From: Angelakisella sp.
Lineage (GTDB): Bacteria > Bacillota > Clostridia > Oscillospirales > Ruminococcaceae
Direction of reading: 5' to 3'
DNA length: 11,767 nt
Assembly: GCA_022795575.1 (NCBI GenBank)
Contig: JAAWGY010000044.1
Location: forward strand, 1-11,767
This document shows, one piece after another, positions 5,901 to 11,767 of this stretch. The notes under the pieces are model-generated. The model was given only the letters and a program-made list of their open reading frames with translations. It ran no database searches and was not told the origin of the DNA. How positions within the stretch are numbered: position 1 is the stretch's first letter; every line of letters begins with the position of its first letter. The position numbers and the translations under genes were made by a program.

Positions 5901-7809
5901 TGAAGCGGATGGTATAGGAATCCGGGCTTTCCACCAGGGCGTTGTTGCGCCCCTGGAGGTAGAACTTGATGTTCAGCGTCACCGTCTTTGGCTCGGCATC
6001 AGGGGGAAGCTGCTGGGCAGTGATGAGCAGTCCGGCCTTGCCAGCGGTGGTATTGCCGTTGAGACCAAAGGTTGTGTTCTTGATTTGGGCCCCGGGGCTG
6101 TAATTCATATAACCGCCGGTGCCCTCGCTGCTTTGGAGGAAGACGGCGTCAGCGTCCCCGCCGACCACCGTGACAATGGCGTGCTTGGCGGCGCCGTTCT
6201 TTTCGCCCAGGTCCATTTTAATCTCATACTGGTAGGGGTTGGCTGCATTATTCCAAACACTGATGCCACCCCGGTAGGCGTCCATGTTCACCACATGGGT
6301 GACATTGGGGGCTAACAGGTCGTTCAACGGTACCTTTTGGCCGGAGGCGCTGTTTTTGACGCCAAAGGTCTGGCTGACAGCCGTCACCTTTACCGGCTTG
6401 CCGGTGCCCTTGATGGTGATGTCCTTAACGGGAATAGACTGGCCGTCGATTTTGTCGGAGTTGGTTTTCTGCTGGGTGTTACCGTCCTTTTTATAGTAAA
6501 CGGTAGCGGTCAGGTTGCCCTTTAGGTCGTCCTCCAAGGGGTTAATGGTGGCCGTCTGCCAATCGGTATTGCTACCGCCTAATTTTACCGCTTCGGTAGC
6601 AGCAGTCTTCTGATCTGTAGGAATCTCTTCAAACTCTTCCTTGGTCGCGTTCCAAATGTGGGTAGGCTCCCACTTCCACTCCACCCGGAAGTCGGCGCCG
6701 AACTGGGTAGAAAGGTGCCGCAGGTCGAAATTATCGGTGATGTAGTCCAGGGAATCCCCCTTGGCCAGCTTAATAAAGGCGCTGTCCTCATTAAAAGTGC
6801 CCTTGTCGGTTTCGCCGTCGCTGTCCCGCACCTGCTGCTCCAACTCCTGGATAGCAGACTGGGGGGTCATAACGGTAAGGAGCAGGGGCTCCACGGTGGG
6901 CATCCGGTAGATGAGCTCAAAGGTGGTGTTCTTATGGATATAGTTGTTGGGCTTGGGAAGAGGGACCGGCTTTTGGGTAGCCGGATCTTTAATGACATCT
7001 CCATTGGCGTCAACCAAATTGCCTTCTTCATCGGTTTCGTTGCTGTAGGAAAGACGGGTATCTACCTCAACAGTAATTGTCTCGTTGAGGTAGGAGATGG
7101 TCAAAATCAGCTTCTGTGCATTTTTGGGGTCACGGGAGGCGGATACCCGGCCGGGAGCTGCTGCCGTGCCGGTAAACCGGGTAAAGGCACCCTCCGGCGG
7201 GCTATTGGTAAAATCGATGTGGAACATGGGCGGGCCGGAGGAGGTTTCCTTGCCATCGCTGACGATGGTCATCCGGCTGTACTCGGTAATGGCGGCGTTG
7301 GTACGGAAGGTTGCGGTACCGGAATTGCTGTTTCCCACCGCATCGGTCTGGATAACCTCGCCGGTCATCAAGGTGGCATAGTACCGGCCATTGACGACGT
7401 AAACTGCGCGTCCCGGCTGGTCGGGTTCCAAAAGGGCCCCGTTGGGGTCCATAGGATTAAATTTATCGATAAAGAGGATAGAGCGCCTGCCGTTGGTTCG
7501 CTCGCTGATGGTAACACGGTTCAGACTGGGTGTAACCGGTATCTCGGTAGAGCTGGAATCACCGTCTATTTTCGCTCGGGTCAGGTCCAGTCCGGCAGAA
7601 ACATAGCCGCTGGGAACAACCTCGTTGACATAGATGGGCCGCCCGGTGATGACGTAGGAGCTTTTAGGGTCCTCGCCATCCACAAAGCTCAGCTGGGGTG
7701 TTGTTACTGTCGCCGCCGGCGCGGCAAAGCCCGTCGTTGCGGACATGGGGAACGAGGCCAGCACCATCATCAGCGCCAGCCCAAAGGATTTGATGCGGAT
7801 ATGTTTCAT
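2980..7809 (-). CDS. Secreted cadherin-like repeat surface protein, sortase substrate candidate
   Basis: A 1609-residue exported protein. The start at 7809 is chosen over an in-frame ATG at 7950 because it has GGAGGGGG at good spacing and opens directly into a signal peptide (MKHIRIKSFGLALMMVLASF, likely cut near A29). Residues 30-640 are not recognised. About 642-1383 holds six tandem beta-sandwich units of the cadherin-like type. Each starts with a pattern like S.DA.LKSL, contains Y.I.VP, and ends in a YxIxIxR strand; approximate starts are 642, 786, 917, 1054, 1180 and 1287. A C-terminal domain follows, with FYYHGSLPGPATF and HFSTYIVS, seen in clostridial extracellular proteins. The last residues contain NPDTG (1599-1603), like the class B sorting motif, but then stop after six residues with no hydrophobic segment or basic tail. 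An adhesin role is likely but not shown. Confidence 0.85.
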   Translation of the reverse strand: MKHIRIKSFGLALMMVLASFPMSATTGFAAPAATVTTPQLSFVDGEDPKSSYVITGRPIYVNEVVPSGYVSAGLDLTRAKIDGDSSSTEIPVTPSLNRVTISERTNGRRSILFIDKFNPMDPNGALLEPDQPGRAVYVVNGRYYATLMTGEVIQTDAVGNSNSGTATFRTNAAITEYSRMTIVSDGKETSSGPPMFHIDFTNSPPEGAFTRFTGTAAAPGRVSASRDPKNAQKLILTISYLNETITVEVDTRLSYSNETDEEGNLVDANGDVIKDPATQKPVPLPKPNNYIHKNTTFELIYRMPTVEPLLLTVMTPQSAIQELEQQVRDSDGETDKGTFNEDSAFIKLAKGDSLDYITDNFDLRHLSTQFGADFRVEWKWEPTHIWNATKEEFEEIPTDQKTAATEAVKLGGSNTDWQTATINPLEDDLKGNLTATVYYKKDGNTQQKTNSDKIDGQSIPVKDITIKGTGKPVKVTAVSQTFGVKNSASGQKVPLNDLLAPNVTHVVNMDAYRGGISVWNNAANPYQYEIKMDLGEKNGAAKHAIVTVVGGDADAVFLQSSEGTGGYMNYSPGAQIKNTTFGLNGNTTAGKAGLLITAQQLPPDAEPKTVTLNIKFYLQGRNNALVESPDSYTIRFNITDSTPSQDSSLKSLMLRDQDGQEIIFPFDPKVLSYTGNAGTIHIPYKSNTLTFTPTLNDPRGGDNPIEFKFIDTLKKPVATPGPLDSGDHYNVMNGQRSRNIPFYPTGSDPNSTDMVGKVYSLIITVPSQDPRRDFWTTYQLDIVRDPPSDDNTMSSLEVYLPDADSTKPENNLIKSFKPEETEYTILIPYSTKSLRIRATKNHERADGPNLVSPDGYQLESLNGIDPPFEWLKDLKKKFQELGTGEMRLQFDVTSEAGTVTHAAGTTRSYFLNIRREDPNDDPSLKGLIVTDPDDNEQTYRPNFKPDTDTYTMDIPYSVKEIKLNIDPNDPNVENIQVYHGSQEPGKIVLDMLNGREKGTVKEGDPLTFRPGALSPKLPVLDLRYVVDKGGYDEFIIVVTAEDGNAKQTYYLRVQRAEPSTDAKLKSLILKDQNNADIKTFAFHPDETEYDITVPFNTSGVSFTPTTNHPYATIKIIEEGLLGGIIGSLIPYEIESGATSKVFKLKDPREDNPKKKFQIIVTPEDGIEEHAITYTIYITREMPSSDARLKALKTDNTENFKPLFIANKLDYTADVKEGAPGVIITPTANHPGATIKVDGVVVQSGSPTDLIELLEIKQKVRIEVTAEDGVTKMVYTIEFTNQNLIEKTSNADLKRLTVNYGLITPTFKSSVTEYEVTVTEKTWSVDVIPKPADPLATMRVLNGTREIGDYNGNYGLALADGENNLTIEVTSPDKTVKKNYDIVVYRNEEEKLKNLEPLEAEDVDFEKSGNPIIVKIEEYPRIGASVFNTLREDYPEKTIIFQGNDYSLRFDAKNLSRVIPQETIYDFRMEFESPDEDAIYDLISEREANDDIIDDVVMMYFYYHGSLPGPATFNLSLGRRYANDTLYWHYYNQDRDRIDYYGSLKSNSKGTVAVSMDHFSTYIVSPEHRIAGSEDKAGIIDEMGMVSNGQDLLGSGGKLNPDTGAGREEP

Positions 7810-7851
7810 AAGTACCCCCTCCGGTTCCGCGCCCTTGGTAAAAGAGCGCAA

Positions 7852-7887
7852 AATATCGGGTTTGTCAGTTTGCATTTTATCGATATT
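7852..7887 (-). promoter_or_regulatory. Stem-loop in the leader of the surface-protein mRNA
   Basis: AATATCG at 7852-7858 pairs perfectly with CGATATT at 7881-7887 across a 22-nt A-rich loop. It lies within the roughly 105-nt untranslated leader between the predicted transcription start near 7915 and the ATG at 7809. The stem is AT-rich and modest, and I do not recognise a known riboswitch class. It may be chance or a small control structure. Confidence 0.3.
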
Positions 7888-7921
7888 GCCTTCCCATACC
7901 TGCGATAAAAACAGATACTCT

Positions 7922-7950
7922 AATATAAACAGATTCGACCGGTTTTCCAA
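7922..7950 (-). promoter_or_regulatory. Sigma-A-type promoter for surface protein operon
   Basis: On the minus strand TTGGAA (7950-7945) is followed after exactly 17 nt by TATATT (7927-7922), giving four and five matches to the vegetative consensus. Transcription would start near 7915. The octamer ATCTGTTT occurs twice in direct orientation on the minus strand (7934-7927 and 7916-7909), 18 bp apart, on either side of the -10 and start region. This spacing would suit a regulator binding two sites. The promoter lies between the fliS terminator and the surface-protein gene, which supports a separate transcript. Confidence 0.55.
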
Positions 7951-8046
7951 AAACTAAAGCGCGGCGGGATGGGAATTTTCGGCACCGGATGGCCACAAAG
8001 CCCGCCTTTTGCCGATATTTCCCCCCGCCCGCCCATCCAAAAGAGA

Positions 8047-8091
8047 GGAAAAACCGCCGTCACCGCCCGGTGGGGCTGTGCCGGCGGCGGT
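8047..8091 (-). terminator. Rho-independent terminator after fliS
   Basis: On the minus strand ACCGCCG (8091-8085) pairs with CGGCGGT (8059-8053), followed directly by a run of T (reading from 8053 to 8049). The interior of the loop is GC-rich and can fold further (CACCG/CGGTG at 8061-8072). It begins about 60 nt past the fliS stop at 8152 and would end the fliD-fliS transcript. The rest of the 7810-8151 gap holds the next promoter and leader. Confidence 0.75.
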
Positions 8092-8151
8092 CTTTGGTTG
8101 TGGTTGCCGGGAGCTGGGGCGGGGCGGCGCCCCTCCTCCTGCTCCCCTCGG

Positions 8152-8565
8152 TTATCCCCCTGTCACCGGCGGCACCGCAATGGGGGTCTGCCCGGCGCTC
8201 CGGGAGTTTTTGTCCGCCTGGGCAAAGGTATCCCGCAGGTCGCTGATCATGGGCAGCACCTCGTCGATGGGGGCGTTGTCCTTGTGGAGGTTGGCGTCCA
8301 CCAGCCGCCGGATAAAGTAATCGTACAGGGCGCTCAGGCTGCCGGAGATCTCGTACTGGGGGTCCAGGGTCTGGTCCAGGTACCGGATAATCCGCTGGGC
8401 CTTTTTCAGCGACGCGTTGGATTTTTCGTAGTCCTTCTCCTCGTTAAACTGCCGCACCGCCGTCAGCTGGGTGATCACCTCGTCATAGAGCTTTAGCAGC
8501 ATCTCCCCCGGGGTCATGGTCATTACCGATTGCTGCTGGTACCGCTGGTAAGGGTTTACGGGCAT
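8152..8565 (-). CDS. fliS: Flagellin export chaperone FliS
   Basis: FliS binds the C terminus of flagellin in the cytoplasm and keeps it unpolymerised until export. The 137-residue product opens with NPYQRYQQQSVMTMTPGEML, the usual FliS start in which Tyr and the TxxPxxLL-type motif contribute to function. Four-helix content follows (LYDEVITQL, KSNASLKKAQRIIRYL, LSALYDYFIRRLVDAN). The C-terminal 20 or so residues are Pro- and Gly-rich and probably flexible. It starts 14 nt after fliD, and the fliD stop lies next to its GAGGTGAG ribosome binding site, so coupling is likely. The fliD-fliS pair is the standard arrangement in Gram-positive bacteria. Confidence 0.96.
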   Translation of the reverse strand: MPVNPYQRYQQQSVMTMTPGEMLLKLYDEVITQLTAVRQFNEEKDYEKSNASLKKAQRIIRYLDQTLDPQYEISGSLSALYDYFIRRLVDANLHKDNAPIDEVLPMISDLRDTFAQADKNSRSAGQTPIAVPPVTGG

Positions 8566-8579
8566 ATCATCTCACCTCG

Positions 8580-11489
8580 TCAGGAGCCCATCATCTGGGC
8601 CAGGTAGGAGCTTTGGCTGTTCATCTGGGAAATCAGCTGCTCCATGGTGTTAAACTGCTTCCAGTACCGGGTCTTTTCTGCCTCGTAGGTCCGCTTTAGG
8701 GCGGCTATCTTGTCGTCGATGGCCTTGATCTGGTCGTAGATGGAGTTATCCTTATCGGTGGCCGCGCCCTTGACGCCGGCGATCTGGACCAGTGTCCCGG
8801 GGCTGCCGGAGCTTACCTTGGCGGTCTTGTTGATGATGTCGTTGAGCTTGACCGCCAGCCCCTCCTCCTTGTCGGTGAAGAGCTTCATTACCCCGCTGGG
8901 GTCGGTCTCCAGCATCTGGCGGAGCTTGGCCTCGCCGTCGGTGGTAAAGGTCAGCTGGCCCTTGGTCTCCCAGGCGCCGGTCTCAATCCCCAGCTCGTAC
9001 AGGGCGTAGCCGCCGCTGCTGGGCTTCTGGTACAGGGCGGTGCGCATCTGCTGCAAAAAGGTCTCGATGGTGGAATCCCGCCGCAGCAGGCCCTCCTTGG
9101 CCTTTTCCTCCCACAGCTCAATCTCCCGCTCGCTCATCTCCTTCTTTTGGGCGGCGGTAAGGGGCTGGTAATCCCGGTAGCTGGCGTCCTCGTCCAGGTA
9201 GTCGTTCAGCGTCTTTACCAGCTTGTTGTACTCGTCGACAAACTCCTTGATGCCGTCCATCATCTTGTCGGTATCCTGGCTGACGGTGATGGTATCCGCC
9301 TTGCCGTCAAACTTCTGGACGCTGCCGTCCTTCCCAACCAGGATGCCGTTGGCGGTGGTGGCGTTGTCCTTCACGCCGTCCTCGGCGTAGGTGTAGCCGC
9401 TCCCCGCCACGCTGCCGTCGGCGTTGTAGAGGGTGCCGTTTTCGATGTACTGCCCCTCGGTAAGGCCAGTGACCACGTTACCGGCGCTGTCAAAGATCTT
9501 GCCCGCCGCGGGGGCATAGCTGCCGCTCAGGCCGGTAAGGTCGTAGTTGATGCCGTTGATGGAGAAGTTGTTGCTGCTGCGCTCGGTGATCATCCCGTCC
9601 ACCTTCACCAGGGCGTTCTGGCCGTCCACAAAGACGGCATTCTCCCCGGAGGGGGTGTCGGTGATGGCCTCGGCGCCAAACACATCCTTCAGCGCCGCCT
9701 TGATGTCATCCTCCGCGGGGGTAAAGGGCCCGTTGATGGTGACGCGGCCCTCGGCGTAGCTGTACAGGCCGTCGGAGACCTTGGCAAGGTCCTCCAGGGT
9801 GGTCCCCTCGTCGATGAGGTTGCCGGATTTATCGTAGAGCTTGAGGCCCAGATCCTTGAGGGTGGTTTTTTCGTCGGCGTGGCAGGTGATCTTGCCGTCG
9901 GCGTAGCTGTACCGCCCGCCGCTCTTCTCCGCCAGCTCCTCCAGGGTGGTCTCCTCGTCGATGAGGTTCCCCTCCTTGTCGTAGAGCTTGACATCCAGGG
10001 ACTTCAGGGTGCTTTTGCCGGTGACGTTCTCCTTCTCCGAAAGGTCGGCGGCGGTATAGGTCAGCTTTTTGGTTGTTACCTTGCTGCCGGGTTTCAGCAC
10101 GTTGTCCTGGGTGCCGGAGCCAAAGATGACGCTAAGCAGGTTGCCCTCCTCCTGGGCCAGCTGGATCTGCTTGCCGGAGCCGGATTCGGTGGCCTCCAGC
10201 ACAAAGCTGTCGTCCTGGGCCCGGTAGATCATCCGCACCCCGGCCCCGCTGCGGTTGATGACGTCCATCACGTCGATCAGGGCGGTATCCCCGTCAAAGT
10301 GGAACTCCTGGCCGTTGATGCTGAACCGGAAGGAATCCCCCTGCAAACCCTTGGCAAAGGAAAGCTCGCTCAGCTTGCTTCCCAGGCTGATGCGGTTGGA
10401 CTGGCCGTTCTTGAGGCCCAGGGCGTCCATCACCTCTGCGCTGCCCCCCACCGCCAGCTTACGGCCGTCCGAGACCACCAGCTCAAAGCCGCCGTCGGCG
10501 GTATTCGCCACCTTAATCTGGCCAAAGCCGTGGGCCTTGTTCAGCGCCTCCCCCAGCTGGGTCTTCAGCTTATTGGTATCCACGCTGCCGTCGGCGTTCA
10601 TCACCTTGCGCAGGTCCACGCTCACCGTCTTGGTCAGGTCGTCCAGGGTGACGGTAAAGCTCATCTTGGGGGTATCGTCCACCTTGCCCACCATCACCGA
10701 GGTTTGGGTGCCGTTTTTGGTGGTGGAGCGGCTGCTGGCGGTAAGGCCCAGCCGCTGGAGCCCCAGCGCCCCGGAGCCGGCGGCCACCGAGATCACCGGG
10801 CGGTCCGCCCCCTCGGTGGTCAGCGAGAGGCTGCCGTCCTTTACCGACACCTTGACGCCGGTATCCTTAAAGGCCTCCTCCAGCTTCCCCTGGATGGCGG
10901 CGTCCCGGGCGGTAGAGCTGGGGTACTCCTTAAAGCGGTTGCCGTCCACAAAGAGGTCCCGCAGGTTTACCGAGACGTTCTTGTCCCCCACCTTAAACTT
11001 GACGGTGTAGTCCTCGTCCTTGCCCAGCTGGGCCTCGGTAAGCTCCTTCAGCGCCGCCGCGTCCAGCTTGCCCACCAGCTTGCCGCTCACCGCCCCCCCA
11101 GAGGTAAGGCTGGCCTTGGTCGCCAGCCGCCGGACCTCCATGGTGCTGGTGCCGGCGGTGGCGGCAGAGGTTGCGGTGGCCTTAAACGCCGAGGAGGAGG
11201 TGATGGCGGACATAGCGCTAAAGAAGCTTTCGCTCATCAGGTTACTGGTAGAGGAGTAGCTGAAGAACTTATCGTGGAAGGAGTTGATTTGGGAGATGAT
11301 ATCCCGGTAGATCTCCTGCTTCCACTCCAGCTGCTTCTTCATGGCCTCCTGTTTATCGATCTTGCTTTGGGTGCCGGAGAGCAGCTGCTCCACCATGCTC
11401 TCGGTATCCACCCCGGACGCAAGGCCGGAGAAGCCCTTGTTGCTGCTGGCGCTGTTGACATAGGAACTGCTTGCTGCGTTGACAGCCAT
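8580..11489 (-). CDS. fliD: Flagellar filament cap protein FliD, greatly enlarged
   Basis: FliD forms the cap at the filament tip that folds flagellin into place and often contacts host surfaces. Residues 19-115 are the conserved N-terminal part (GFSGLASGVDTESMVEQLL). About 728-969 is the conserved C-terminal helical part, ending in the typical MEQLISQMNSQSSYLAQMM. FliD proteins are usually 400-700 residues; this one has 969. The extra length lies in the middle, outer-domain region, which includes two tandem 49-residue repeats (494-542 and 543-591) and further echoes of a KLYDKxGNLID-like motif near FDSAGNVV, LYNADGSV and GKDGSV. The start has GGGAGG nine or so bases upstream. No signal peptide is seen, consistent with type III export. 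Surface variation of the cap, as in an adhesin, is the likely reason for the insertion. Confidence 0.95.
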   Translation of the reverse strand: MAVNAASSSYVNSASSNKGFSGLASGVDTESMVEQLLSGTQSKIDKQEAMKKQLEWKQEIYRDIISQINSFHDKFFSYSSTSNLMSESFFSAMSAITSSSAFKATATSAATAGTSTMEVRRLATKASLTSGGAVSGKLVGKLDAAALKELTEAQLGKDEDYTVKFKVGDKNVSVNLRDLFVDGNRFKEYPSSTARDAAIQGKLEEAFKDTGVKVSVKDGSLSLTTEGADRPVISVAAGSGALGLQRLGLTASSRSTTKNGTQTSVMVGKVDDTPKMSFTVTLDDLTKTVSVDLRKVMNADGSVDTNKLKTQLGEALNKAHGFGQIKVANTADGGFELVVSDGRKLAVGGSAEVMDALGLKNGQSNRISLGSKLSELSFAKGLQGDSFRFSINGQEFHFDGDTALIDVMDVINRSGAGVRMIYRAQDDSFVLEATESGSGKQIQLAQEEGNLLSVIFGSGTQDNVLKPGSKVTTKKLTYTAADLSEKENVTGKSTLKSLDVKLYDKEGNLIDEETTLEELAEKSGGRYSYADGKITCHADEKTTLKDLGLKLYDKSGNLIDEGTTLEDLAKVSDGLYSYAEGRVTINGPFTPAEDDIKAALKDVFGAEAITDTPSGENAVFVDGQNALVKVDGMITERSSNNFSINGINYDLTGLSGSYAPAAGKIFDSAGNVVTGLTEGQYIENGTLYNADGSVAGSGYTYAEDGVKDNATTANGILVGKDGSVQKFDGKADTITVSQDTDKMMDGIKEFVDEYNKLVKTLNDYLDEDASYRDYQPLTAAQKKEMSEREIELWEEKAKEGLLRRDSTIETFLQQMRTALYQKPSSGGYALYELGIETGAWETKGQLTFTTDGEAKLRQMLETDPSGVMKLFTDKEEGLAVKLNDIINKTAKVSSGSPGTLVQIAGVKGAATDKDNSIYDQIKAIDDKIAALKRTYEAEKTRYWKQFNTMEQLISQMNSQSSYLAQMMGS
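9717..10010 (-). repeat. Two tandem 147-bp repeats inside fliD
   Basis: Unit 1 runs from 10010 to 9864 and unit 2 from 9863 to 9717 on the minus strand, each 49 codons. Both begin TLK.L..KLYDK.GNLIDE and continue TTLE.LA, then YSYA.G.(I/V)T. The frame is kept, so the copy number could change without breaking the gene. The units encode residues 494-591 in the variable middle of FliD. Confidence 0.85.
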
Positions 11490-11568
11490 AAATTACCGCC
11501 TCCCTGGTATGTATTCCAACGGCCCGGTCCCTTGGGCATTGCGCCGCCCCGGGCCAAGCTGATTCCTT

Positions 11569-11597
11569 ACTATAGATTATCGGCTGGTTTGAGCCAA
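11569..11597 (-). promoter_or_regulatory. Overlapping vegetative and flagellar-sigma promoter candidates for fliD
   Basis: On the minus strand TTGGCT (11597-11592) is followed after exactly 17 nt by TATAGT (11574-11569), a good sigma-A-type pair with a start near 11562 and a leader of about 72 nt. Overlapping it, GCCGATAA at 11584-11577 is a full match to the -10 element used by the flagellar sigma factor (sigma-28 or SigD). No TAAA-type -35 is found at the required distance (about 15 nt), so the flagellar reading is weaker. fliD is commonly controlled by SigD in related bacteria. Confidence 0.5.
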
Positions 11598-11600
11598 ACC
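11586..11600. promoter_or_regulatory. Palindrome over the fliD -35 region, possible operator
   Basis: GGTTTG (11586-11591) and CAAACC (11595-11600) are perfect 6-bp arms around a 3-bp centre. The palindrome covers the -35 hexamer TTGGCT and lies just upstream of GCCGATAA. A dimeric regulator bound here would interfere with the vegetative promoter. No known operator is recognised. Confidence 0.35.
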
Positions 11601-11626
11601 AAAGCAGGGGCGGGGGGAGGCGGGGT

Positions 11627-11692
11627 TTTTGGGCAGACGGGCCCAAAACGCGCCTGCCGCCCGCCGGCAAACGAAGCAGCCTGTCCCACAGG
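11627..11692. repeat. Run of short hairpins upstream of fliD
   Basis: Three perfect stem-loops follow one another: TTTTGGGC/GCCCAAAA (11627-11648, six-base loop), TGCCG/CGGCA (11655-11669) and CCTGT/ACAGG (11680-11692). Together with the element at 11701-11767 they make six hairpins in about 140 bp. No gene is seen in 11490-11767. In the first hairpin the T and A runs lie on the wrong sides for a terminator in either direction. The stretch CCCAAAACGCGCC recalls the left half of the palindrome at 115-166. Confidence 0.4.
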
Positions 11693-11700
11693 TTGTGCCC

Positions 11701-11767
11701 GCCCGGGCTACCGGGCCGCAGGTCCAGGGCCGCGCAGGCCCTGGTCGCTCCCGCAGGAGCGAAACTC
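11701..11767. repeat. Three-arm palindromic element, copy 2 (inverted, cut by window edge)
   Basis: The sequence is in inverted orientation relative to copy 1 at 352-424. Arm 1 (GCTCC/GGAGC, 11747-11760) and the CGAAACTC end are identical to copy 1, and 30 consecutive bases match. Arm 2 (CCAGGGCC/GGCCCTGG, 11724-11744) is one pair longer with a different loop. The position of arm 3 holds an unrelated but perfect stem, GCCCGG/CCGGGC (11701-11716). Pairing is kept while sequence changes, which supports a structured element. A clear partner for the closing stem is not visible on the left side. Confidence 0.6.

Noticed and set aside
7810..7915. Cyclic-di-GMP riboswitch in the surface-protein leader
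   Set aside because: The leader has A-rich loops and a GCAAAC stretch, but I cannot find the conserved core or the paired stems of either known c-di-GMP class.
7810..7950. Upstream start for the surface protein at 7950
   Set aside because: It would place 47 hydrophilic residues ahead of an obvious signal peptide and would overlap the predicted promoter. The ATG at 7809 has a strong ribosome binding site.
11627..11648. Terminator for a gene upstream of fliD
   Set aside because: The perfect hairpin has its T run on the 5' side and its A run on the 3' side on both strands, the reverse of what an intrinsic terminator needs.

Overview
The window looks like chromosomal DNA from a GC-rich, motile Gram-positive anaerobe of the Clostridia, most likely an Oscillospiraceae-type gut bacterium (Oscillibacter, Flavonifractor and Intestinimonas are the comparison points). 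This rests on AGGAGG-type ribosome binding sites, Gram-positive style flagellar genes, a class B sortase, a secreted protein built of cadherin-like beta-sandwich repeats, and GC-rich palindromes between genes. The genus assignment is inference.

All eight supported genes are on the minus strand, so transcription runs from high to low coordinates. First come fliD (11489-8580), an unusually long filament-cap gene, and fliS (8565-8152), the flagellin chaperone. They sit behind a promoter at about 11569-11597 and are closed by a terminator at about 8049-8091. A new promoter at 7922-7950 precedes a 1609-residue secreted repeat protein (7809-2980). This protein ends in an NPDTG motif and overlaps the start of a class B sortase gene (2983-2177) by four bases. 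After a 13-bp GC hairpin come the proximal-rod genes flgB (2116-1757) and flgC (1741-1307). They are followed by a small soluble protein that resembles the cytoplasmic parts of the stator protein MotA (1233-766) and a ComFB-family protein (735-469). A strong hairpin at 295-333 is the best candidate for the operon end.

The noncoding flanks are rich in palindromes. Region 1-468 has no credible gene but holds a 19-bp hairpin (115-166), an 11-bp inverted repeat (191-278), the terminator, and a 73-bp unit (352-424) that can fold as a closed stem carrying three hairpins. A diverged, inverted copy of that unit lies at the right edge (11701-11767), with different loops but conserved ability to pair, so the gene block is bracketed by inverted copies.

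Two combinations stand out. One is a dedicated sortase and surface-protein pair inside a flagellar operon, where the sorting motif lacks the usual hydrophobic segment and charged tail. The other is a membrane-free MotA-like protein next to a ComFB protein, a family reported to bind cyclic dinucleotides. The second pair suggests, by inference only, a motor-control module analogous to c-di-GMP-dependent brakes such as YcgR or MotI.
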